Source: Mediterranea massiliensis (lineage in GTDB: Bacteria; Bacteroidota; Bacteroidia; Bacteroidales; Bacteroidaceae). Taken from it: a stretch of DNA of 45,501 nucleotides. This document shows positions 35,353 through 43,507 of the stretch, piece after piece. The notes under the pieces are model-generated. The model had not been told where the DNA came from, searched no databases, and saw only the letters and a list, made by a program, of their open reading frames with translations. The stretch lies in assembly GCA_958402075.1 (NCBI GenBank), contig CATXSD010000006.1:1-45501 (forward strand). The letters run 5' to 3'. How positions within the stretch are numbered: position 1 is the stretch's first letter; every line of letters begins with the position of its first letter. Position numbers and translations under genes: made by a program.

Positions 35353-36660
35353 ATGTGGTTGCAACTGATTGTCGTATTGGCAGCCATCATCATCGGTGCC
35401 CGTCTGGGTGGCATCGGGTTGGGGGTGATGGGTGGACTGGGACTGGCCGTACTCTGTTTCGTGTTCGGCCTCCAGCCCACCGCCCCTCCTATCGATGTGA
35501 TGCTGATGATTGTGGCCGTCATCTCTGCCGCCTCGTGCATGCAGGCGGCCGGAGGGCTCGATTATCTGGTGAAGCTGGCCGAACGGATGCTGCGCAAGCA
35601 TCCGTCGCGGGTCACGCTGCTGAGCCCGTTGGTCACCTATCTGTTCACCTTTGTAGCCGGAACGGGGCATATTGCCTATTCCGTGCTTCCCGTCATTGCC
35701 GAAGTGGCACGCGAGACGAAGATCCGTCCCGAGCGTCCGCTGGGCATTGCGGTCATCGCTTCGCAGCAGGCCATTACGGCCAGTCCCATCTCGGCGGCGA
35801 CGGTAGCCCTGCTGGGGATGCTGGCCGGCTTTGACATCTCGCTGTTCGACATCCTGAAGATTTCCGTACCGGCTACCCTGATAGGCGTCCTGGTAGGGGC
35901 TCTCTGCTCGATGAAGGTGGGCCGGGAGCTGGAGGATGATCCCGAATACCAGCGTCGCCTGAAGGAAGGCATGATAGAAGACCGTTTGGTGGAGACCGCT
36001 TCATCGTTCGATGTCCGGAAGGCCCGTATTTCCGTAGGAATCTTTCTGCTGGCTACTTTCCTGATTGTCCTGTTCGGTTCGATCGATGCCCTGCGACCGG
36101 CCTTTACTTCCGGCGGGAAGTCCGTTCTGCTCGACATGCCTTCCATTATCGAAATCATCATGCTCAGCACGTCGGCTCTGATTCTTCTCCTTTGCCGGAT
36201 AGACGGCATCAAGGCTGTGCAGGGCAGCATCTTTTCGGCCGGCATGCAGGCAGTCATTGCCATCTTCGGCATTGCCTGGATGGGCGATACGTTCATTGCC
36301 GGCAACCTGTCTTCGCTGACCGTTTCCATCGAACACATCGTCCGCTCCATGCCGTGGCTGTTCGGGGTGGCCCTGTTCGTGATGTCCATCCTGCTGTACA
36401 GCCAGGCCGCTACCATCCGGGCCGTAGTGCCGCTGGGCATTGCTTTGGGTGTTTCCCCCTGGATGCTGATAGCCCTTTTCCCGGCCGTGAACGGCTATTT
36501 CTTCATTCCCAATTATCCGACCGTAGTGGCGGCTATCAATTTCGACCGTACGGGAACGACCCGTATCGGGAAATATATCCTGAACCATTCGTTCATGATG
36601 CCGGGAATCGTCTGTACGGTGGTAAGTATTTTGGTAGGATTGTTGTTGATATGGTTGTAA
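35353..36660 (+). CDS. Dcu-family anaerobic C4-dicarboxylate transporter
   Basis: This is a 435-residue inner-membrane protein with about ten hydrophobic segments, matching the length of DcuA/DcuB. Family blocks are plain: IIIGARLGGIGLGVMGGLG, AASCMQAAGGLDYLVKLAE, TYLFTFVAGTGHIAYSVLPV and ITASPISAATVALLG. Known family members exchange fumarate, succinate, malate or aspartate, for example succinate out for fumarate in during fumarate respiration. It starts 11 bp after the large GH2 gene and lies wholly inside the glycosidase cluster, which is unusual for a PUL. It could export succinate made from glycan sugars, import aspartate, or carry another anion; the substrate here is not established. 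Confidence 0.95.
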   Translation: MWLQLIVVLAAIIIGARLGGIGLGVMGGLGLAVLCFVFGLQPTAPPIDVMLMIVAVISAASCMQAAGGLDYLVKLAERMLRKHPSRVTLLSPLVTYLFTFVAGTGHIAYSVLPVIAEVARETKIRPERPLGIAVIASQQAITASPISAATVALLGMLAGFDISLFDILKISVPATLIGVLVGALCSMKVGRELEDDPEYQRRLKEGMIEDRLVETASSFDVRKARISVGIFLLATFLIVLFGSIDALRPAFTSGGKSVLLDMPSIIEIIMLSTSALILLLCRIDGIKAVQGSIFSAGMQAVIAIFGIAWMGDTFIAGNLSSLTVSIEHIVRSMPWLFGVALFVMSILLYSQAATIRAVVPLGIALGVSPWMLIALFPAVNGYFFIPNYPTVVAAINFDRTGTTRIGKYILNHSFMMPGIVCTVVSILVGLLLIWL

Positions 36661-36665
36661 ATTCT

Positions 36666-36673
36666 TACCTTTG
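36666..36673 (+). promoter_or_regulatory. -7 promoter element before GH31
   Basis: TACCTTTG matches the Bacteroidota consensus TAnnTTTG and is followed by GCG, as often seen. It begins 6 bp after the transporter stop and lies 31 bp before the GH31 ATG. A TTG-rich stretch at 36643-36648 may act as -33. It suggests that GH31 and GH95 can be transcribed separately. Confidence 0.5.
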
Positions 36674-36703
36674 CGTGTACGTTTTACAATTAATATTCAA
36701 ACC

Positions 36704-39187
36704 ATGAAGAACTTTGCACTGTTGGCGGCAACCTTGTTGGCGGCCGCCTCCTTACAAGCACAAACGCTTGAGAAAACGACGGGCGGCATCCGCTTTTCTA
36801 CCGCCCAACCTCAATTGAATGGTGAGGTGACGTTCTATTCGCCTTCCATTGTCCGTGTCGTGAAATATCCTTCGGCTGAAATGCCTGCCAAGAAAAGTTA
36901 TCCGGTGGTATTGACGCCGGGCAGGGTAGACGTTAGCTATGAAGAGAAAGGGGATGAGGTGGTGATGAAGTCGTCGTGCCTGGCGGTCACCCTCGACATA
37001 CGTACCGGGCAGCTGACTTACCGGGACTTGAAAGGCAACCAGCTGTTGGCCGAGAAACCCTACGGAACCAATTTCCTGCCCCGCAAGGATGTGGACAAGG
37101 ATTCGTACACGGTGAGCCAGACCTTCATGCTCCGGCCCGACGAAGTGATTTACGGACTGGGACAGCGCCAGACGGGCGTGATGAACCACCGCAACCAACA
37201 AATCGAACTGCGGAACGCCAATACCAATATCTGCATCCCGTATTTCACTTCCGAAAAGGGCTATGGCGTCTATTGGGACAATCCCGGACTTTCGCAGTTC
37301 AACGACACGCCCTACGAAACATCCTTTTCGTCGCAGGTGGGCCTGTGTTCGGACTATTACTTCCTGTATCGCGACGGCAGTATGGACGGTGTGATTGCCG
37401 CCCTGCGCGACCTGACCGGCAAGGCTACCATGTTTCCCCTCTGGACCATGGGTTACTGGCAGTGCCGCGAGCGCTACAAAAGTCCGGACGAGCTGTGCAA
37501 CGTGCTCGACAAGTACCGCGAGCTGGGTGTACCCCTGGACGGCATCGTGCAGGACTGGCAGTACTGGGGATGCGACTCCAACTGGAATGCCATGAAGTTC
37601 ATGAACCCCAGCTACATCAACAAGGTGGGCGACAAGGACTGGATGAAGTACATCCCCAAAGGTCACAACGCCGACGATGAATCCTTGTTGAACAAAGAAC
37701 CGCGCATCAAGAGCCCGCAGGAGATGGTGGATTACGTCCACAAGAACCATGCCCACCTGATGATATCCATCTGGGCCAGCTTCGGTCCCTGGACGGACCA
37801 GTACAAGGAACTGAAGGCCATGAATGCCCTGCTGCCGTTTGATACTTGGCCGCTGAATTCGGGAACGACCCCTTATGATCCTTTCAATGCGGAGGCCCGC
37901 GACTTGTACTGGCGCTACCTGCGTCCGATGTACGACATGGGAATGGATGCATGGTGGACTGACTCTACGGAACCCGACCATTTCAACATCAAGGACAGCG
38001 ACTTCGACCTGATGACGGCCGACGGTTCGTTCCGCTCCGTACACAACGCCTTTCCGTTGATGACCAACAAAGGTATCTACGAGCATCAGCGCGAGGTGTC
38101 CGACGACAAGCGCCTCTTCCTCATGACGCGTTCCTCCTACCTGGGACAGCAGCATTACGGCTCGTTCAGCTGGAGTGGGGACGTGTCGTCCAGCTGGCAG
38201 ACCATGCGCCAGCAGATACCTGCCGGACTGAACTACATGCTGTGCGGCATTCCGTTCTGGACCACCGACCTGGCCGGATTCTTCGGTTGGGAGTACAACA
38301 ACGACTGGACCAATGTAGCCTATCAGGAACTGCACGTCCGCTGGTTCCAGTGGGGATGTTTCCAGCCGATGATGCGCAACCACTGCTCTTCGCCCATGCT
38401 GAACGAGATTTACCTGTTCGGCAAGGAGGGCGACTGGGCCTACGACGCGCAGAAACGTATCATCCAGTTCCGTTACCGCCTGTTGCCCTATATCTACAGC
38501 ATGGCCGGTGAAGTGGTGCAGCAGGATGGGGTCATGATGCGTCCGTTGGTGATGGACTTCGCTTCGGACCGCAAGGCTATTCTGCTCGACGACGAATACC
38601 TTTTCGGACGGAACCTGCTTGTTTGCCCGGTCACCGAACCGCTTTATACCAAGAAAGTGGAGAAGAACCAGGGGGTGGCCACCGTGCCCGATATTGCCAA
38701 GGCCAGCCGTCCTTTCGAAGTTTATCTGCCGGCCGGCGCCCGCTGGGTGGATTTCTGGACCAACGAAACGTTGGAAGGCGGACAGGACGTACAGCGTGAA
38801 TGCCCCATCTCGTTGATACCCTTATATGTCAAGGCGGGAAGCATTCTGCCGCTGGGCCCCGACGTTCAATACGCCACCGAGAAGAAGTGGGACAATCTGG
38901 ACCTTTGCATCTATCCCGGTGCCGACGGTGAGTTTACCCTGTACGAAGACGAGTTCGACAATTACAATTACGAGAAGGGGTTGTTCTCCACCATCCGTTT
39001 CGTGTGGGACGACGCCCGGCGTACGCTGACCATCTGCGACCGGAACGGCGAGTTCCCCGGTATGCTGAAGCGTCGTCATTTCCGCATCACGCTGATGGAG
39101 CCGGGCAAACCTTCGGCCGAGAAGGTAATGGAACGTGCAGACCGCGTCGTGCGCTATACGGGAAAGGAAATATCCGTAAAATTTTGA
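36704..39187 (+). CDS. GH31 family secreted alpha-glycosidase (alpha-xylosidase/alpha-glucosidase type)
   Basis: This is an 827-residue exported enzyme. The ATG at 36704 precedes a clear signal peptide (FALLAATLLAAASLQAQ); a TTG 33 bp upstream lies within the promoter and is rejected. An N-terminal beta domain contains VIYGLGQRQTGV. The barrel holds the nucleophile Asp420 in WWTDSTEPDH and the acid/base Asp493 in WSGDVSSSW. Two C-terminal beta domains follow. GH31 includes alpha-glucosidases, alpha-xylosidases, alpha-galactosidases and alpha-N-acetylgalactosaminidases; the motifs do not decide among them. For a host glycan, a blood-group-like alpha-Gal or alpha-GalNAc cap, or a glucosylated mannose branch, would be sensible targets, but this is inference. 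GH95 follows after 17 bp. Confidence 0.93.
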   Translation: MKNFALLAATLLAAASLQAQTLEKTTGGIRFSTAQPQLNGEVTFYSPSIVRVVKYPSAEMPAKKSYPVVLTPGRVDVSYEEKGDEVVMKSSCLAVTLDIRTGQLTYRDLKGNQLLAEKPYGTNFLPRKDVDKDSYTVSQTFMLRPDEVIYGLGQRQTGVMNHRNQQIELRNANTNICIPYFTSEKGYGVYWDNPGLSQFNDTPYETSFSSQVGLCSDYYFLYRDGSMDGVIAALRDLTGKATMFPLWTMGYWQCRERYKSPDELCNVLDKYRELGVPLDGIVQDWQYWGCDSNWNAMKFMNPSYINKVGDKDWMKYIPKGHNADDESLLNKEPRIKSPQEMVDYVHKNHAHLMISIWASFGPWTDQYKELKAMNALLPFDTWPLNSGTTPYDPFNAEARDLYWRYLRPMYDMGMDAWWTDSTEPDHFNIKDSDFDLMTADGSFRSVHNAFPLMTNKGIYEHQREVSDDKRLFLMTRSSYLGQQHYGSFSWSGDVSSSWQTMRQQIPAGLNYMLCGIPFWTTDLAGFFGWEYNNDWTNVAYQELHVRWFQWGCFQPMMRNHCSSPMLNEIYLFGKEGDWAYDAQKRIIQFRYRLLPYIYSMAGEVVQQDGVMMRPLVMDFASDRKAILLDDEYLFGRNLLVCPVTEPLYTKKVEKNQGVATVPDIAKASRPFEVYLPAGARWVDFWTNETLEGGQDVQRECPISLIPLYVKAGSILPLGPDVQYATEKKWDNLDLCIYPGADGEFTLYEDEFDNYNYEKGLFSTIRFVWDDARRTLTICDRNGEFPGMLKRRHFRITLMEPGKPSAEKVMERADRVVRYTGKEISVKF

Positions 39188-39204
39188 CTAAGAATAAAAT
39201 AAAT

Positions 39205-41628
39205 ATGAAAATCATGTTTGCGAAAAGAAGCGTTCAGATGCTGTGCTGCCTGTGTCTGTCGGCAGGTGCGGCACAAGCCCAGGATGCAGGACTGGTCCTG
39301 CACTACGACCGTCCTGCCCAGTATTTTGAAGAAGCGTTGGTCATCGGCAACGGGACGATGGGAGCCATTGTTTACGGAGGCACGGCCCGCGATGTGCTTT
39401 CACTCAACGACCTGACCCTATGGACCGGCGAGCCGGACCGCAAGGTGACCACTCCCGATGCCCATCTGGCCATCCCCGTGATTCGTGAAAAACTGGACCG
39501 GGAAGACTACCGCGGTGCCGACCAGGAACAGCGGAAGGTACAGGGACACTACAGTGAGAACTATCAGCCGCTGGGACAGTTATCCATCACCTATCTGGAT
39601 GCCTCGGCTACAGTTACGTCCTACCGACGCTCGCTGGACATCAGCACGGCCACAGCCAGTACCCGCTATTTGCGGGACGGGAAGGACTTCTCCTGCGATT
39701 ATTTCGCTTCGGCCCCCGACTCGGTCATCGTCATCCGTCTGTGTTCGCAGAGTCCGGAAGGCATCCGGGCCCTGCTCTCGTTCGACTCCCAGCTGCCGCA
39801 CGCCACCTCGGCCCGGAACAACGAGATTTCGGCCGAAGGCTATGCGGCCTATCATTCCTATCCGGTTTACTACGATGACGTGACGGAAAAGCATTTGTAT
39901 GACCCGGATCGGGGCATCCATTTCCGTACCTTGGTCAAGGTGCTGACAAAGGACGGGCAGGTAAAAAGCTATCCTTCGGGAGAATTGAAGCTGGAGGGAG
40001 TGCACGAAGCGGTGGTATTGGTGGCCAATGCCACCAGCTTCAATGGTTTCGACAAAGATCCCGTCCGTGAGGGACGCGACTATCGTACGCTGGCTGAGCA
40101 CCGGATTTCGCGGGCTGCCGCCAAGTCTTACGACGAACTGCACCGGAACCATGTGGCCGACTACCAGTATTTCTTCAACCGCGTGAAGCTGGACCTGGGA
40201 CGTACGGCATCCGATATTGCAGCCCTGCCCACCGACGAACAGCTGCGCCGGTATACCGATGAGTCGCAGTACAATCCGCAACTGGAAGCCCTCTATTTCC
40301 AGTACGGACGTTATCTGCTGATTTCCTGTTCGCGTACACCGGGCGTGCCGGCCAATCTGCAAGGCCTGTGGAACGAACGTCTGCTGCCGCCCTGGAGCTG
40401 CAACTATACCTCCAACATCAACCTGGAGGAAAACTATTGGGCTGCCGAAACGGCCAACCTCAGCGAAATGCACCGTCCCCTGATGGACTTCATCGTCCAC
40501 CTCAGCCGGACGGGACAGGAATCGGCCAAAGCCTATTACGGAGTGAACCAAGGCTGGTGCCTGGGACAGAATACAGACATCTGGGCCATGACGTGTCCGG
40601 TGGGACTGAACGTGGGCGATCCCTCCTGGGCCTGCTGGACGATGGGAGGAGCCTGGCTTTCCACCCACATCTGGGAACGCTATCTGTTCACTCAGGACAA
40701 GGAGTTCCTGAAGCAATACTATCCGACGTTGAAGGGTGCCGCCGACTTCTGCCTGAACTGGCTGATTGAAAAGGACGGATACCTGCTTACTTCGCCCGGC
40801 ACTTCTCCCGAAAACAAGTTCGTGACCCCCGACGGTTATGTAGGTGCCACGTCCTACGGTTGTACGGCCGATCTGGCCATGACGCGCGAGTGCCTGCTGG
40901 ATGCCGTACGGGCGGCTGAAGTACTGGGGCTGGACAAGGATTTCCGTCGGAAAGCCGAGGATGCCCTCTCTCGTCTCTTGCCCTATCGGGTGGGACAGAA
41001 CAGCAACCTGCAGGAATGGTTCCACGACTGGAGTGACGAAGACCCGCAACACCGCCATCAGTCCCACCTCTTCGGCCTGTATCCCGGACACCACCTGTCG
41101 GTAGACGAAACGCCGGAACTGGCCAAGGCCTGTGCCCGTACGCTGGAAATTAAGGGAGACAATACGACCGGATGGAGTACCGGCTGGCGCGTCAATCTGT
41201 ACGCCCGCCTGAAGGACGGCGAAGGGGCCTACCACATTTACCGCCGCCTGTTGCGCTATGTAAGTCCGGACGGGTACAAGGGCAAGGATGCCCGCCGTGG
41301 TGGAGGAACGTATCCCAATCTGCTCGATGCCCATTCGCCGTTCCAGATAGACGGGAACTTCGGCGGTTGTGCTGGTGTCATCGAGATGCTGATGCAGTCG
41401 TCCGCAACGTCCATCACCCTGCTTCCGGCTCTGCCCGCCCAGTGGAAGGACGGCAGCGTGCAGGGCATCTGTGCCCGTGGTGGCTTTGTCGTCGATATGG
41501 ACTGGAAAGACGGACGGGTGACCCGGCTCCACATTACGTCGAGAAAGGGTGGCAAGACACGTGTCTTCTTCAATGGACAGTCGAAGAAGATCAGTCTGAA
41601 GGCCAACGAGAGCAAGCAGATCTTATAG
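39205..41628 (+). CDS. GH95 alpha-L-fucosidase (alpha-1,2 type)
   Basis: This is an 807-residue exported enzyme. The start at 39205 gives a signal peptide (MLCCLCLSAGAAQAQ); the open frame upstream is a read-through of the end of GH31. The N-terminal beta domain begins LHYDRPAQYFEEALVIGNG. The (alpha/alpha)6 catalytic domain carries Asn404 and Asn406 (TSNINLEENYW), Glu536 (GTSPENKF) and Asp716 (IDGNFGG), matching the Asn-Asn-Glu-Asp set known for bifidobacterial AfcA. The product is expected to be an inverting alpha-1,2-fucosidase; some GH95 members act on alpha-L-galactose. It is the last gene of the locus and would remove terminal fucose before galactose can be cut. Confidence 0.95.
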   Translation: MKIMFAKRSVQMLCCLCLSAGAAQAQDAGLVLHYDRPAQYFEEALVIGNGTMGAIVYGGTARDVLSLNDLTLWTGEPDRKVTTPDAHLAIPVIREKLDREDYRGADQEQRKVQGHYSENYQPLGQLSITYLDASATVTSYRRSLDISTATASTRYLRDGKDFSCDYFASAPDSVIVIRLCSQSPEGIRALLSFDSQLPHATSARNNEISAEGYAAYHSYPVYYDDVTEKHLYDPDRGIHFRTLVKVLTKDGQVKSYPSGELKLEGVHEAVVLVANATSFNGFDKDPVREGRDYRTLAEHRISRAAAKSYDELHRNHVADYQYFFNRVKLDLGRTASDIAALPTDEQLRRYTDESQYNPQLEALYFQYGRYLLISCSRTPGVPANLQGLWNERLLPPWSCNYTSNINLEENYWAAETANLSEMHRPLMDFIVHLSRTGQESAKAYYGVNQGWCLGQNTDIWAMTCPVGLNVGDPSWACWTMGGAWLSTHIWERYLFTQDKEFLKQYYPTLKGAADFCLNWLIEKDGYLLTSPGTSPENKFVTPDGYVGATSYGCTADLAMTRECLLDAVRAAEVLGLDKDFRRKAEDALSRLLPYRVGQNSNLQEWFHDWSDEDPQHRHQSHLFGLYPGHHLSVDETPELAKACARTLEIKGDNTTGWSTGWRVNLYARLKDGEGAYHIYRRLLRYVSPDGYKGKDARRGGGTYPNLLDAHSPFQIDGNFGGCAGVIEMLMQSSATSITLLPALPAQWKDGSVQGICARGGFVVDMDWKDGRVTRLHITSRKGGKTRVFFNGQSKKISLKANESKQIL

Positions 41629-41700
41629 GCCGCTTTCCTCGACCAGCTGTTTGAATTGTCCCCAGACCCGGTGGTTGCGGAAAGCATATTCCGATGGCAG
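41623..41700 (-). pseudogene. Possible 3' remnant of a convergent gene
   Basis: The minus strand has 25 codons ending in a stop that overlaps the GH95 end; the peptide includes EYAFRNHRVWGQFKQLVEES, which has the look of a helical protein C-terminus. The frame is closed by a TGA just upstream (41701-41703), and no longer frame continues it. I do not recognise the family. It may be the tail of a deleted gene or chance. The rest of the gap to the peptidase gene holds an inverted repeat and a promoter motif. Confidence 0.2.
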
Positions 41701-41710
41701 TCACGATGGA

Positions 41711-41752
41711 CGGTACCCTACAATTCCCGTCCGCCTTCCCCTCGGGGTACCG
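41711..41752. repeat. 8-bp inverted repeat in the gap after GH95
   Basis: CGGTACCC (41711-41718) and GGGTACCG (41745-41752) are perfect inverted repeats 26 bp apart. A T-rich segment follows on the plus strand from 41764. It may form a weak terminator for the GH31-GH95 transcript. Confidence 0.4.
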
Positions 41753-41898
41753 CAACAGCGTAGTCATTTTAATATATTGTTTGTTGCACAAAGGTAGGGA
41801 GTTCTCCAATATCCGTCAAGTTCATAATGGTTCATCCGGAAAAATAGTCAAGGAAGAATATTTGTTCTTCCAAACGAGTATCGTCTGTGCGAATTTAT

Positions 41899-41906
41899 TA
41901 TTTTTG
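41899..41906 (+). promoter_or_regulatory. -7 promoter element of the S41 peptidase gene
   Basis: TATTTTTG followed by GCA fits the -7 consensus TAnnTTTG. It lies 29 bp before the ATG at 41936. No clear -33 element was found at the usual distance. The sequence around it is AT-rich compared with the PUL genes. Confidence 0.5.
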
Positions 41907-41935
41907 CAGCATAAAAATGGCAAATTAATATAGAA

Positions 41936-43432
41936 ATGAGAATGAAACTGACATTTTTGAACAAAGGGTCCATTCTGCTGTTGGCCTTTTGTAGCCTGAC
42001 GGGATGTGCGGAAACAGAAAAGGAAGATGAATTGTCGGGTAGTATCTCGAAAGAAATCCGTTATGCCAACCAGTTTGGCAAGGACATCATGAGTACCTAT
42101 TATTTATGGAACACTGAAATCAGTGCCGATTTGGATGCCTGGAATATCAAAACCAATGAAGACCCTATCGGGACGGTCGACCGGATCCGTTATCATGATG
42201 GCGAGCAATATATTGACAAATGGACCATGCTGACCGATGATATGGAGTCTCTTACCAGCAGTATGGAAGGGGTGTCAACCACGTTCGGATGGAATCTGAC
42301 TGTCTACCGGTTGACGGCAAACAGCAACCAATGCATCGGGGTCGTCAATTTCGTTCACGACAATACGCCCGCTTCCCGTATGAATTTGAAGCGGGGCGAC
42401 ATCATCATCGGTCTGAACGGCGGATCTCTCACTACGGAAAATTATCTGGACCTGTATTACAGTCCGTCCCTGACGGTTTCGTTGGGAAAATTGGATGTAG
42501 AGAGCAATCAGTTGGTCGATTTGGGCAAAAAAGTCAGTCTGACGGCCGAGACGCTGTATGAAGATCCGGTGCTGTGCGATTCCATTTACGAATTCAATGG
42601 AAAGAAGGTGGGCTATCTTGCTTACTCCAGTTTCGATTTGAAGTCCATTGACAAGCTGATAGAGATAGCCAAACACTTCAAGCAGGAACAAGTTGGCGAA
42701 CTGATACTCGACCTGCGCTATAACGGCGGCGGGTATGTGATAACCGAAAGCGTACTGGCTTCCATGTTTGCTCCGCAGGAGGATGTCAGTCAGAAGAAGA
42801 TTTTCGAAAAGGAAGTCTACAACGACCTCCTGACGCAGGCCGGCTGGGGCGAAGAGACTCCTTTCGCCACCGAATTCTATTATCCTGGAGTTGGCGTCAA
42901 TGCCAGTACACAGGATGCCAACATCGGTTTGACGAAGATTTATGGCCTGATTGGTTCCGGTTCGGCTTCCGCTTCCGAAGCCCTGCTGGGCGGCCTGATG
43001 CCTTACATGGAGGTGGAACTCATTGGCGGGCAGTCTCATGGCAAATATTGTACGGGGTACCTGTTGTCTCCCGAAGATGTCTACGAAGACTCTCCTCAGG
43101 ACATTGAAAACTGGGGTATATACGTCATGGTCAGCATCTATCAGAACGCAGCCGGCGAGACACCCTGCATGCCCGACGGGCTGATTCCAGATGTGGAAGT
43201 GACAGACAACGCTATGCTTCCCTATCAGTTGGGCGATGTGGATGAACCCCTGTTGCGGGCTGCGCTTACGGAGGCTGGACGTACGTATGACGATGGAGGC
43301 GCCCTCTCTACCCGCAGCTTGGAAGCCCGTTTCATCCCGATGTGCGGAGCACAGAAACCGGTATTCGGCAAACGCATTCTGCTCGCTCCTTCCGCCAAAT
43401 TCCGTCCGCTCGGCCGGTCTGTGCTTGAATAA
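41936..43432 (+). CDS. S41-family peptidase lipoprotein with PDZ domain
   Basis: This is a 498-residue lipoprotein (signal ends LAFCSLTGC) of the C-terminal-processing peptidase family. The residues after the lipidated Cys (AETEKEDE) are strongly acidic, like Bacteroidota export signals for surface lipoproteins. An N-terminal helical region is followed by a PDZ domain (about 120-185, MNLKRGDIIIGLNGGSL) and the protease core. The core has LILDLRYNGGGYV, the probable nucleophile Ser343 in GSGSASASEALLGG, and the probable base Lys370 in GGQSHGK. A second ATG at 41942 is also possible. It stands alone after a promoter motif and converges on the DUF3332 gene, so it is probably not part of the PUL. 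The substrate is unknown. Confidence 0.93.
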   Translation: MRMKLTFLNKGSILLLAFCSLTGCAETEKEDELSGSISKEIRYANQFGKDIMSTYYLWNTEISADLDAWNIKTNEDPIGTVDRIRYHDGEQYIDKWTMLTDDMESLTSSMEGVSTTFGWNLTVYRLTANSNQCIGVVNFVHDNTPASRMNLKRGDIIIGLNGGSLTTENYLDLYYSPSLTVSLGKLDVESNQLVDLGKKVSLTAETLYEDPVLCDSIYEFNGKKVGYLAYSSFDLKSIDKLIEIAKHFKQEQVGELILDLRYNGGGYVITESVLASMFAPQEDVSQKKIFEKEVYNDLLTQAGWGEETPFATEFYYPGVGVNASTQDANIGLTKIYGLIGSGSASASEALLGGLMPYMEVELIGGQSHGKYCTGYLLSPEDVYEDSPQDIENWGIYVMVSIYQNAAGETPCMPDGLIPDVEVTDNAMLPYQLGDVDEPLLRAALTEAGRTYDDGGALSTRSLEARFIPMCGAQKPVFGKRILLAPSAKFRPLGRSVLE

Positions 43433-43450
43433 GGAATATAATAAAAAAGA

Positions 43451-43479
43451 AGAGGGGCGCACCATAGATGCGCCCCTCT
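43451..43479. terminator. Bidirectional terminator between S41 peptidase and DUF3332 genes
   Basis: AGAGGGGCGCA (43451-43461) pairs perfectly with TGCGCCCCTCT (43469-43479) over a 7-nt loop. The plus side continues CTATATATT and the minus side continues TCTTTTTTAT, so it probably serves both converging genes, with the better T-run on the minus strand. Confidence 0.8.
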
Positions 43480-43507
43480 CTATATATTGATGTGATATGT
43501 TTCGTAT

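Noticed and set aside
39004..39204. Extended N-terminus of GH95 overlapping GH31
   Set aside because: The upstream frame overlaps the GH31 coding end and is basic and shadow-like; the signal peptide begins at 39205.
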